DNA from: Aphis gossypii
Taxonomy: Eukaryota; Arthropoda; Insecta; Hemiptera; Aphididae
DNA length: 64,000 nt
Assembly: GCF_020184175.1 (NCBI RefSeq)
Contig: NC_065530.1
Coordinates: 70,285,260-70,349,259 of the forward strand
Reading direction: 5' to 3'
The position numbers were made by a program, and so were the translations under genes. Under the pieces are notes generated by a model. The model saw only the letters and a list, made by a program, of their open reading frames with translations. It searched no databases and was not told the DNA's origin. How positions within the stretch are numbered: the first letter of the stretch is position 1; each line of letters opens with the position of its first letter. Shown piece after piece: positions 44,510-56,500 of the stretch.

Positions 44510-44648
44510 AGATAGATTCAAGATAATAACAACACATTATATACTTAATAAATGTCCCTTGTGCAACCAACGTGTGAAAGGGCTTAAGTTCCGTACCCCT
44601 TCACACAGTACTATGAATCTATTTGAATTATACAATAATCGTCAATGA
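44510..44648 (+). CDS. possible terminal exon, zinc-ribbon-like CxxC
   Basis: An acceptor-like sequence (TTTGTCAATTACAG) ends at 44,509. It is followed by a 46-codon open frame to a TGA at 44,646-44,648. The translation is not low-complexity and contains KCPLCNQRVK, a CxxC pair like half of a zinc ribbon. No partner exon with the second CxxC is visible and no family is recognised. It may be a remnant of an inserted element or a chance frame. Confidence 0.2.
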
Positions 44649-44849
44649 TACGCGTTTTACTTTCGATTCGCCGTGTATATAAAATAATAATAACGTACAG
44701 TAATGAAATACATATAAGTACCTATATTTATTACACAACCGATAACCGCCGGACGCTTCGATAATATATAGGTACAACCTTCGCAGAGATTTGAATAATA
44801 CGTCAAACCAATCTCTAATACGATAATACGTATTATAGATACTTAATAA

Positions 44850-45975
44850 TATTATATTATACGATTCCGATTCGCGAGGGTGTTGTATATATTGAATTTC
44901 CGATATCGTCTATATAGGAAAAAAAACTATCGCGAATTCAACCGTTTCCGCGCGATCGGCTGCAGCTCAATATATATAATTTGACGCGTCTTAGGAGCGT
45001 AGTGCACACACACACAGTGTAATCCTTTCGAGAGGGTCGCGGTGACGGGAATTCCGGTCGTTCGGGTTTGAAAAGCGGGTACAGCGTATAATAGCGAAGC
45101 AGCCCGTTAAAGGCGGCGGCGGCGGCGGGGCCTCGGTTTTACGAAAATTAATTGGTGTAGGTCACTGTCAAGCGCGTAAATCGATCAGAGCGAGCGCCGT
45201 AATATATTATTATTTATGTTGCGCTGCGCGCGTCTGCAGGGGCGGCCGCGGTTGATAAATCGCGTAAATCCGACGGCGGCGGCGGCGGCGGCGCTTTGCC
45301 GATAATATTAATGATGGCGCGGCCTCTCGCGTCCGAGACGTGCGCGTCGTATTATGTATATATATATTATACGGGACGAGACGTATAGACGATATTATTG
45401 GGTACAAAGAAGACGACGCGGTTAGACCGCGGCGGCGGCGGGTGATTAATGACGGTCGGGGCGCGCGAGAGCTTTCGAAAGCAAAAGTTTGTGTTTAAAA
45501 TATATGTGTGTCCGCACACCTGATGTGAGCGCGCGAGTTCTTTCACCTCGGTCCCACGATGCGTATACGACGTGTATAGACGATAGGGACGTGTTACCGC
45601 CCCGCCTTCACCAAACCACCCGAACTGGTCTAGACTTACGTGTGACACAACGTCATATACATATATACATATATAGGTATATATATATATCGTGTACGTA
45701 ATGTACATAGTGAGCAGCTGTATATAGGTACGTTCTCGGCGGCAATCATTATTCATGTCGTCTGCCGCCCGAATGAGCAGCCCCCGTCGTCGTCCCCGCC
45801 CGCCCGAGAAAATAATAATAAGGAATATTATGCTCTACACGCCGCGCCGCCGCCGCGACCGACGACGACGGCACATTACCTACGATAAAGCTTATTTGCG
45901 GTCATGGTATACCTCTATACCTATACGTATATTTATGTCGTTTCGTGATGTATACATTATATATAGGTACGGGTA
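44850..45975. promoter_or_regulatory. CpG-rich island, probable promoter region
   Basis: The block is strongly GC/CpG-rich, with GGC-triplet runs (about 45,110-45,130, 45,270-45,295 and 45,427-45,440), a CA run at 45,005-45,015 and TA-rich tracts. Open frames on both strands are Arg/Pro-rich artefacts of composition. On the minus strand a 39-codon frame starting at 45,756 runs to a GTAAGT donor after 45,640, but its translation is Tyr/Ile low-complexity. The island is most likely a promoter or 5' UTR of a gene whose coding exons are elsewhere. Direction is unresolved. Confidence 0.4.
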
Positions 45976-46239
45976 GATCTCGCGGCTAATTCGAATCGGT
46001 CAGACAAAAAAAAAAAATTTTACCTATCAAAAATTTAAAATCGTATTCTATATAGAACACCTCAGACTTTTATTTGTTCGTGTTCTTATTGTTTACATTA
46101 GGTACCTACTTTAAATATTATACTCAGATACATACCTACGTATTAGTGTGCATGTCGAAGTTTTTAAAAAAAAGTATTCTATTTTTATGACTTACGACTA
46201 AAACATTCTATTACGTTATTTACGTGGGTACCTACTTAC

Positions 46240-46830
46240 CGTTTACGTCTCGAAATCCAACTCCGCTAGTCGCAGAAGAAATCTGTTGGTATCAGCTGCC
46301 ATCCTATTCTGCAGTAGGATTTTCTTCTCCGACTGTTACTTCTTTCATCGGCCGTTCTTGAATTTCTATGTAATGATTAAATCAAGAACATATGGTTAAA
46401 AGTAAGAATATGAAAAAATATAATTGTTAATTACTGTCAAACTGTTTGTTTGCGGAAACAGTAAGGTGCAGTTTTACACACGTCTTCTCCGATAGGCGAT
46501 AATGACCTTTTATAGTCAATTTTGGCTGCAGTTTTAATGTCATGTTTGATGGCAGATTCATATTGCCCTTGAACGAATTCAATATTCATAGACAGTCGCA
46601 ACGGTTAACGTCCAACCTTTTCTAGTAATGTGCATGAATGTGATTGGTAACGGTAACAGTTCCACTTTTATTCTGTTGAAATATCTTTGTTTTTTCGATT
46701 TTTCAATTGCTAATAGAGTTTCAATTTTTCGGTTGGTACCAATCATGTTGATTCTTAGTACCGGCGTGGCTGTTAGATATTCTTAACTTCTTTTCCCTCC
46801 ATCAGTCATGACAACAGACAAGTAGGTAAC
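46240..46830 (-). other. GC-richer block with short coding-like frames
   Basis: This block has near-normal base composition and several short minus-strand frames that do not look like AT noise. One starts at 46,302 (MAADTNRFLLRLAELDFET, then stop) just before a GTAAGT donor at about 46,239. A 50-codon frame begins MNIEFVQGQYESAIKHDIKT, and a 55-codon frame contains IETLLAIEKSKKQRYFN. None matches a family I know. It could be an old pseudogene, a 5' UTR exon with upstream frames, or a transposon remnant. Confidence 0.25.
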
Positions 46831-48930
46831 CTTTTAATTTTAAATATCTAAGTTTTGCCAGGTGAACATTGGAAGAAAAAAAAATTAATCTGCATTTAAA
46901 ATGTCTTTAGGATTGTTTTCTTCTCATAAACTCAGCATCAAGTTTGTTCATTAATGATCAGTTTTCACTTTTCACAGTAATATTAAAACATCACGGCAAC
47001 TCACGTGACATACAACCTATATCGATATACAACGTATAGGTAATAGTTAATTTATTATTCCTAGTTTTTAAATAGTTTAGGTAACCTACTGTTTACCTAA
47101 CTACCTATAGTCTCTATTTATAAATACTAAATATATAGTAATATAAATAAATTATAATAAGTTAAGTATTTAAAAAATAAAGGCTACCTACATCGTTTCT
47201 GACCAGAATTATTTTCATAATATAACCTACAATAATTTGTAACTGAATTAAAATTCAATATACAAATTTCTGCAGTAACATACCAACTTAATGATTTATA
47301 GCACTCTACAAAGCTACTTCCCTTTACTGTTCATGAATTGTTACCAATAATTTTTTTTTACTACTTTTATATAAGTGACTACTTATGGTACTATGTAAGT
47401 CACTCAAATATATTGAGTTCTAACTTCTAATGCACATTTTTAAATCAACATTTTAAAAATGAAACAAATTTATTAAATATTTTATAACAATAATAACATC
47501 AACTTGATCTGATGAAAACAATAAAACCTAGAAATAAATAAATAGTTAATAAAAAATGTAAACTACTCAAATAGAACACCTCGAGTGCCTAAGTAATGAT
47601 TTTACTCGTATTTTTATAGACTAATATAAACTGCTAAAATGTTAAGTGTTTTTAATGGCTACAAAAAACAGTAAATACAATGATTAGGAACGGAATTTTT
47701 AGTAAAACAATTGAGGACTCTGAATTTACATTTTTCTCTCAATATCGCAGTACCTATTTAATAATTTTATCGAACGAATGGTTTAGATAAGTAGCGAAAA
47801 TTAACTTTGAAATTCGTATAAAAGTTGTATGACCTTGTAGAGTAGGTACCTAACCTATTTTGTCCTTATAATCGTTTTCTGATCTACAAATGTTAAGTCA
47901 TGGCTCGTGAAGAAATTGAAGATGCATTTTTAGAATTAGATAATGAGGTACACTAAAGGCGTAGAACAAAGTAAAAAAAAAATTAAGTACCGAAAAAAGT
48001 TCAAAATAATAATTATTTAAAATAGATATACTTGGTACAAAATTCAGTTAATTTATTAAAAGATTTAGAGTCTGGACTAAACCACTAAAGTGTTGGCTAA
48101 CGTTATCCAGGAATTAATATAAGGTAATTTATTAGATACAACTTATTATTTATTAACGTCATATTTCTATAAAATTCCAAATATTATATGTATATAGTTA
48201 ATGAATATGATTTTTAAAACTTTTATCACACATTTTATTTATATTTTATGATAAGTTATAAACAATATAATATGTACTTATATTATTAAAAAAAAAAAAG
48301 GTACTTATATTATTATGATTTTTTATTACACTTGAGATTAGGTTTCAGTTAAAAAAAACTTTAAAATGCAGCATTGTTGAGTTCTTTTTGAATTTTAAGT
48401 TTTCTGTTCTCAATTATTTGGCCGAAAAAATATAGGTACTTAACATTGTTAGTCATTCGATATCCTTAAAAATATCTATTAATAACTTGTGGTTCTCAAA
48501 GCATTTTTAAGATGATCTACTATACAATAGAAAAAATAAATAAATACCTATTGTAATATTATAATATGACTACCATTTTTTTTTATATAGACCATAACCT
48601 ATATTTATTATCATTAACTATAAAATAAGATTTAGGTACATATTATAACTTTAATAATCTACCTATTCTACCTATATTTATTGTATTAAGGATTTAATTA
48701 ACTATCTGTAAAGTAGATATAACATAAATAACAAACAAAAATTAACTACTGTCTACTTACCTAAATTCCTTATTTAACAAAATAAAATTTACTTATCCAT
48801 CGCAATCGCCTATTCATCTTAAGGGCATACATGATCTTTGTAATACTTAGTAAATATTACCTACCTTGCTGCATGCATATTAGCAAACCTTGTCATTTAC
48901 CTACACATCCGACGAAATACATCACATCTA
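46831..48930. other. AT-rich DNA with a tiny coding-like frame
   Basis: Most of this is featureless AT-rich DNA. At 47,900-47,947 (plus) an ATG opens 16 codons, MAREEIEDAFLELDNE, ending exactly at a GT (GTACAC), with an in-frame stop two codons upstream of the ATG. Its acidic, non-low-complexity translation would suit a first coding exon, but no following exon is visible and it may be chance. Confidence 0.3.
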
Positions 48931-49140
48931 ATAGCGTAGGTACGCAGAATTCATTTATGTGGTGAAGGGGGGGGAGGCACCATTTATGATATATCCATAA
49001 AATTTTTTTTTAATGTAATATTACCGATAGGTATTAAATGTAATATTCCGTAAAATAAAGCATTATGCGTGTTTTACTTATGAGGTGCGGTAAACCCCTA
49101 TCCCCTCCCTGTCGGTGTGCTACTGAATACTGATACACCT
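48931..49140. mobile_element. possible degenerate MITE
   Basis: The left side reads AATAGCGTAGGTACGC followed by a GGGGGGG run. The right side reads CCCCTCCCTGTCGGTGTGCTACTGA. The ends are roughly inverted (AGTAGC/AATAGC) and the G-run/C-run placement resembles the CAGTGGCG family at 58,134. No clear target duplication is seen, so this is a weak call. Confidence 0.35.
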
Positions 49141-50481
49141 AACTGAGGAACACCATAGCCTGGTAAAATTCCAAGGAACCCCATATATTAATTAATATTG
49201 ATTATTGTTATAGAGGATTGATAAAAACAATTTAACATAAATTTATAATTGTAATCATAGACACTATGACCAAATAGTTAATTAAAAAAATTATTCATAT
49301 TATTGAATACCTCTTCTTAATGTGTACTATATAACATACAGTAAATATTGAATTTTTTAATTTAGCCAATCGGTCAAAAAGTGAATTGGCCAAAAAGTAA
49401 ATAATATGATTTGGAGAAAAAACAGAATCCAACCAAGATCTGTTCGAAAACAGAGGGTATAATTTGGTCGACAAAAGGAAAGAACGATTTTGGTTGAAAA
49501 ATGTTGTGTCCCTCTACAAAAGTAATGTAGGGTTTTAATAATACAATTCTTACTGCTTTAGTGCTGTTACATAAGGTTAGGATCATATTTTTTTAATTCT
49601 CTAATTATTTAGAGGTAGAATGGAATGGTCAGGGTTTGCATATTTTATGATTTGTAATTTGATTCACATATTGTGTGTGCAATTTGCTCAATCACAATGA
49701 ATACACAAATCTAATACATATTAATTAATAAAATAAAAATACATTTCTAATACAATAATTTGTTTAAATATATTCTTTCAAATATATATTATTCATTTGT
49801 TACACTTCATTTTACATCAAAAATCAATATACTAGTGTTTATAAAAGTAAATATTATATTTTCTAATAGGTACTCTTCTTACAGCAAAATAAAAACTGAA
49901 TAATATTTTTACAATAAAAAAATAAAGTATATTTTTCTCATAAAATATTTGTAACAGCCAATCTATAAAGTTCCATATGAGTTTTTCTCAGTATTTTTCT
50001 TCAATGAAATTTAAATTAAGTAAATATTTAAAAATAAAATTCTAGTCGTTACAATAAAAATGCAGTAATTCTTTTTTATATTTCAATTTAATTTACAGAA
50101 TTTAAAATTTAAATTGTTTTCAGAATACTGTAAAAATAATCAAAATGAATTTTTAAATGAATATGAAAGTAAAAAAAACATATAGAGTAAAGTAGCAATT
50201 ATTATTTATCATTTCTGGTAAACTATATTTAAATTTTAAAAAAATACATCATGAGTGTTAATTTTTTAATAATCTAAGAACTTTATTAATAAATTATATT
50301 ATAATTTAATATTGGTAAAATATATTAAAATATATATTATTGCTTACATTTATCTTTTAATGGACAATAAAAATTCATATTCATTTTACGTATTTCAATA
50401 ATATGGTTGGAACTTGGAATATTAAATAAAAACTGTACATCATAAAGCCAATTTTATCTCCTAACAACATAAAATAAAAAC
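49141..50481. other. intergenic DNA 3' of AGGF1
   Basis: No gene is recognised. About 49,365-49,520 contains repeated TTGGCCAAAAAGT-like words and holds a 70-codon minus-strand frame without recognisable similarity. The remainder is AT-rich. Confidence 0.5.
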
Positions 50482-50487
50482 TTTATT
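50482..50487 (-). terminator. AGGF1: AGGF1 poly(A) signal
   Basis: The plus strand reads TTTATT, that is AATAAA on the minus strand, 64 bp downstream of the AGGF1 stop codon. It is the first canonical poly(A) signal after the stop. It would imply a very short 3' UTR, so a more distal site cannot be excluded. Confidence 0.5.
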
Positions 50488-50550
50488 GTTGAAATAATAC
50501 TTCTTTTCATACTTCTATTCATTGGCCATCTAATTCATAAAATATAATTA

Positions 50551-53500
50551 TTATTTTTCTTCTTCTGATGTTTCATCTGTAAATAAATTGCAAAATAAGA
50601 ACAATCACAGAAAATTTATAAATAATTTTTAATTTAAAAGATTAAGAAAATATGAAAAACAACAACCTTTAAAGTTATATATAATATTATACCTATATAA
50701 TTAAAATCTTACAATACATAATATATACATTTAAATAAAGTTTTAATATTTACAAGCTACATTACCTTCAGTAAAATGTATACGATTCGTTTTTATTGGC
50801 ATATTAGTTTTATTACCAAAATTAAAACGTATTTTTGATTGTTTGATTAAAATATTTGTCTTGGGTTGTTCAGGTTGACTAAAATTCGTTGAAAACCCAA
50901 GTCCCATCTTTTCATCTCTGACATCCATTGAAATCTAAAAAATAAATATATTTATGTTATTATATTATATTATAGTGTATAAAAATTGCAATTTATATGT
51001 TACCGTCAGGACAAACTACTAATAGGTATTAAGTTATAAAGCTTTCCATATTAAATAAAGTTAATATTGAAACAAATAAGTATGCTATAAGTAATATAAA
51101 AATAGAAAAAAATATTTATATAAATTTAATATTTATTATTTTGTTTTTAATTTTAAAACTTATTTTATGATTAATTATACATAAAGATAAATAATATTTT
51201 AAGAAGTTCAAACTTTAAGGTAACCATAAAACTCATGGTATAGAGTTTAGTCAGTCAAATAAATAAACAGGTCATTAATACTAGTTATTATAATAAAGAA
51301 GTTTACTAAGAAACTGGGAATGGATTAAAGGTTTTACGCATAAATGTTTGCTTAAGTAACGAATCAATGTATTCAATACATAATTAATTGCAATTAATGT
51401 AATGGAAATGAATATTTTATATGAGAAACAATTCTGCAAGTTTAGACCATAAACCACATTCAAGAAAGATTTATCATCTTAAATAGTATTAACAGTTTCT
51501 AGATTTAGAATTTTCATTACTGTTGTCTTTAATAAGTATTAATACAATGTATTATACAACTATGCAAATTTATATTTTACCAATATTATGCTAGCGTATA
51601 ATATATGTAATCATAAAATATTAAAATCAGTCATTGTTAAAATATTTTGCACAATTTTCTCAAGAAAGTATACAAATAAAGAATACTCTATTCAGTTTAA
51701 GAGTACACCGGGCTGCAAACAAAAATCCATTGTGTTATGTCTCCCACTACCGATTATCAATCGGAGTGTTAGCTCATCGATCATCCTCACCACTGCTACC
51801 ACCAAACCACAGTACAACAACACATGGTTGGTAATGATTGCTACCAAATGATCAATCAAGGGCATTAGGCAACGTATAGCAGTCAGTAGCATATGTGCAA
51901 ACCATTGTACTCTTAAACTTAACAGATTATAGTAATTATAAATAATAAATAATCAAAGCAGTCATAGATGAAAGGATTTATGATATTATTAAGATTTACT
52001 AGAAATCACGGTAGATTATACTCTAAAATCTACTGTGCTAGACATCATAGGCGTAAACTGTGGGTACAAGAGGAGGCATCTACCCCCATGATATTTTGTA
52101 AAATTCATTTATTAGGTATATTTAAATACAGGGTGTTTCATAAAGAACACAGTTTTTAATTTCGCTATAAATCAATTTTATTTTATAAGAAATATATTAT
52201 TAATGGTACATATTATTTCACTATGACTTGAGGTTTAAGTGTGAAATACAATATTGTGCATATGACCAGGGGGGCCTCTCTAATCGCCCGACATGCAATA
52301 ACTCTTTTATCACTCTACCTGCCCAAAAGCCACTCCAAACGGTTATTCCCTGTGGATGCATTTGTTTTTCCATGCTTACCCTTGGGTTTTCATTTCCCCA
52401 AATTTGACAATTTTGTTTATTGACATATCCACTAAACTAGAAATGTGTCTCATCACTATCTTAGATGATTTTTTTTCACAAAATCAACAGGACATTAATT
52501 CGTTAAAACCCAATTAACGAATTAAATTATACACCGCTCCATGACGACAAATAAACAAAATTACTATCAATAAAAACCTCAATAATCATAAATGACAGAA
52601 ATTATAAGAATAGTGCCACCGACCTAACAACAAAAAATTACCCAGCATTTTGAAAACTGCATTCTTTATGAAATACCCTATATCTTTAAGTATACAGTAT
52701 ATCGACATAAAAATAATAATGTTTGTCCCCCCCCCCCCATAAAAATTATCTAAGTTACACCCATGCTAAACATTAATAAGTAACTAATGTTTTGAAAACA
52801 ATTTAAAATCAGTTTTTTTATCCATTATCATTTAGTTTTTGTAACTATGATGAAATGTTAACACTTTTATATTAAAATATTATTATATTTTTTTGAAAAA
52901 TAATCAATGACTTATAAACAGAAAATAAAGGTACTTATAAATAGTGAAAAATAAACTAATTATTGTATGCATTAATAAATTTATAAAATTGATAATAAAT
53001 AAGCATCAATGTTGATAAATTGTAATTATTCAACAATAGTTAAAAGAATCAGAATTATTTATAATACCTAGAAATAATTTATAATGAATAAATTATTATA
53101 ATAGTCAGTAACATATTATATACTTAAATGAATGTTTAAATAAAAAATATATATGTGTAATTTATATTATAATACTTACAGGTTCTTTTATTCCAGAATT
53201 ACTAGATCCCAAAGACTTTCCAGGTGTCCAACCCATATTTTCTAATAATTTGAAACCTTTGTTCTTTGTAGGAATCGGCCTAAAATAAATTAAATAATTT
53301 TTATTTAAATGTTAATTAAACTATGAAGAATTTTGTAAAGATTTATAATTAAAAATTTATTATATACGTTAAAAAATACTTTTTCATGTTCAAATTCAAT
53401 TTTTTGTAAATAATTTTATAATTCAATTTATCAATATTAAACATGAAAATCATTTAAAAATTTTCTGAAAATATTTACAACAAAATAACCAGATTAAATG

Positions 53501-56500
53501 TTAACTAATTATGAAAACTTACTGTGTTACACATGCAACTTCAGTTTTCTCATTTGCATTTTGAGATCCAACAGTTTTTCTCCTTTTATCAGCTCTATCT
53601 TTATATCCTTTTGGCAATACAGCATCTGGTGGTTCACAGCCAAGCAATCCATATTTTTCTTTTAAACTTTTTAATTCATCATCAAATTTACGTTTTTGAG
53701 GTACAACATTTTTAACACCTTAAAAAATATTTGAGTTGTTAACATTAACTTTCATAATACTTACACTCATATATTTAATTTCACAATCCCTAACTTAAAA
53801 TAAATATATTAACTTGTAAAGGGGACATCATACCCTCGTATGTGTTCTCTCCATCTTATAAACCAGGGGTGGCCAGCGAGAAGAGATTCGTAAGCCATCA
53901 AATATATTAATAAATATGGAAGAGCCAAACATAAAAAAAAAGGTCATATTATATAATACATAAATTCATATAAAAAATTTTTTTTATAAAAATGTTACAA
54001 TAAAATGTGAGCCATAAGTCTTTGACACGAGCCGCGGTTTGGCCACCCCTGTTATAAACGCACAACATAGGTAGTAAATTTTCATTTACCAGTTTCAATA
54101 GTGTGCTTTTAGTTTTAGTATTAGAGTGATCTATTATCAAATTTTTAGATTAATTCTAATAACTGTCTTCTCTCATTGAATTTAAATATCGTAAAAAATT
54201 AATGAGAGAACACAGATAATAATTTTACCTAGTCTGATAAAAGGTTAATTCACTTTAATATCAAAACTAAAAGCACACTATTGAAACTAGTGAACGAAAA
54301 TTTACTATATTGTAAGTGTGTAAGATGGAGACAACATTATGCTAGGTACTACATCTTCTTAACCATCTCTAGCTGGCGGTCATTTGCAATTTTCAAATTT
54401 TACACATATGTAACTGCCTACGCCCATAGTTGATCATAACTACCATGACCACCAATGACAGTAAATTAATTTAGATTTATATTATTATCTTTTCCATAAC
54501 AATACAATAATGTCTCCCTCGACAAAAAAAAGTGCTGTGGCATAGCAGGGAACAACATAAATTTTTTTGATGTAGTATAAAAAATAAAAATTAATTAATT
54601 TTTTTTTTTATGTTCTTCAATGTTTTTTGAAATACATAATATTATAATATAATATACAAATTTGGAAAGACACTGAAAAATAATGCCAGAAGTATAACAA
54701 AAATCTATTGTATAACTGCCTAATCTATGATCGCTATAACTATACATTTAATATTTAAATATTTTTTTTAATTTTGCAGAATTAAATTGACAATATTATA
54801 CAATTTTATTTATAGAATATTAATTAAATATAAATCTAATTCTCAAAAAAGGCAAGTCAATTGGTTTTATACTGATAAAATATCCCAGTTTACTAGATGT
54901 CAGAAAAAATAATTCTGGTCTAAATAATAAAAAAACTCCCCTATTTACTAGTTACAACATACAATAGTTAATTATTTTCACATATACTCAAGTTATTTGT
55001 TCCATAAAAATAATCAATTTGCTATTATATATTGTCATTTATCAATAATATAAAATTAAATAACATTTATACATACTTTCTTCTGGCGGAGGAGCTTGTA
55101 TACCAGGTTCACACAAATTACACGTTTCCATGCCATCATGAATATGACACAATAATTTTGTGTCACCTACAGTAAGTTCACTACCATGTACTAAATGACG
55201 AGGTTCACTTGAAGACTTGTGCTTTGGAAGTTTTTTACCATCCAAAAATGTGCCATTTGTACTACCTTTGTCTTTAACAATATAATGACCTCTACCAACT
55301 TTGTTTACATTACCAATAAATGATATTTCAGAATGTAACTAAAATCAAAAAAAAAAGAAATGCTTAACTCATTAATAATTATAAATTAAATTTTTAATTT
55401 CAATATTATTATTTATTTATTAGGTGAAAATAATATTTTGATTATTAACCTTGCTAACATTATCATCAGGTATTACTACATCTCTGTTTGTCGAACGTCC
55501 TATTGTTCCACCAGGACATGTAATTAAAAATAGCTTACCAACCAATGAATTACATGCTTTGGATTCAGTTATTATAATACGTATACATGGAGGCCATCCA
55601 ACAACCTCTATAATCAAACAAAACAAAAATTTCAAATTTTATATAGACTAAAAATATTTTCAATATTTTCCATTCAGTTAAATTCAAAACTAAAATATTT
55701 ACTTGATTTAATCAATTTAGTTTGTGTATCAGAAAGGTGTGCTTTAACTTCTTTGTATGATTTCCAATTTGAATTTTTATCATCTCTCTTATTTTGACAT
55801 AAGTATTGTTCAATTCGATCCCAAACTAGATTATCATATTGAATAATTTCTGATTCCATTGCAGTTAGTTGATGCTTGACTGTGTACCAATTTCTTATTT
55901 GTGCATATTGTTTTGCTTTACTCTGCAAATTACGTAAGTTAGTTGTTTTGCCAATTTTTCAAATGGCTTACCAGTATGGTTTACCCCATCAGGTGTTAAT
56001 TTGTGAACTATATTCTTAGGTGCTGGCAATAGCTTTGTATATTGCAATAAATTCAAATAACGCTTGTCTAAAATCTAAAACATAACAAGAAACATGACTT
56101 TTAAATAATTTGTGACATAAATAAATAATTACTTCACAAGTAGAAGGTGGACAAGGACAATCTTCAGGCTTAACTTCTTCCTTTTCATCTTTAATTGCTT
56201 TGTTTTCAACATTTAATTCTTCTTTTACTTCTTGACATTCATTAGGTCTTTTTTCAATAGTTTTTATAATGGTATTTTTAATTTCTTTCTCATTTGCTTC
56301 AGTATCTTCTTCTGTGTCTTCTTTAATAATTAAATTAGCACTATCATCGGAATTTTCTGAATCACTGACCTCACTAATACTTCCAGGTATGTCTTGATTA
56401 TGTTTTTGTTTCTCTACATTAGGCACATTAGAAGGTAATTGAACTGTATCTGAGTGAATTTGGGAATGTAGTCTATATTTTTGTGCAATTACATCAAAGT

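Larger units (their letters stand above)
50935..53179 (-). other. AGGF1: AGGF1 intron 10, transposon-rich
   Basis: This 2.2-kb intron splits the G-patch coding sequence after the GIKEP residues. It holds a short MITE (51,694-51,919) and a nested pair of DNA transposons (52,046-52,765). The rest is AT-rich. Confidence 0.85.
53719..55076 (-). other. AGGF1: AGGF1 intron 8 with nested MITEs
   Basis: The intron lies between the exon carrying the end of the FHA region and the basic YKDRADKRR exon. It carries the palindromic MITE at about 53,823-54,355 with its own inserted hAT MITE. The remaining part (about 54,360-55,076) is AT-rich with no other feature seen. Confidence 0.85.

Noticed and set aside
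45367..45976. Minus frame of 129 codons and plus frames of about 70 codons in the 45-kb island
   Set aside because: Tyr/Ile and Arg low-complexity translations tied to TA and CGG repeats; the frames overlap on opposite strands.
51588..51892. Open frames of 66-87 codons on both strands
   Set aside because: They fall on the MITE at 51,694-51,919 and have no protein similarity.
52241..52423. Plus-strand frame of 60 codons
   Set aside because: Antisense of the transposase remnant on the minus strand.
55970..55980. GTAAGC donor after CATACTG as the end of AGGF1 exon 5
   Set aside because: Joining it to exon 6 gives a stop codon straight after the junction; the GTAAAC donor 13 bp earlier keeps the frame.
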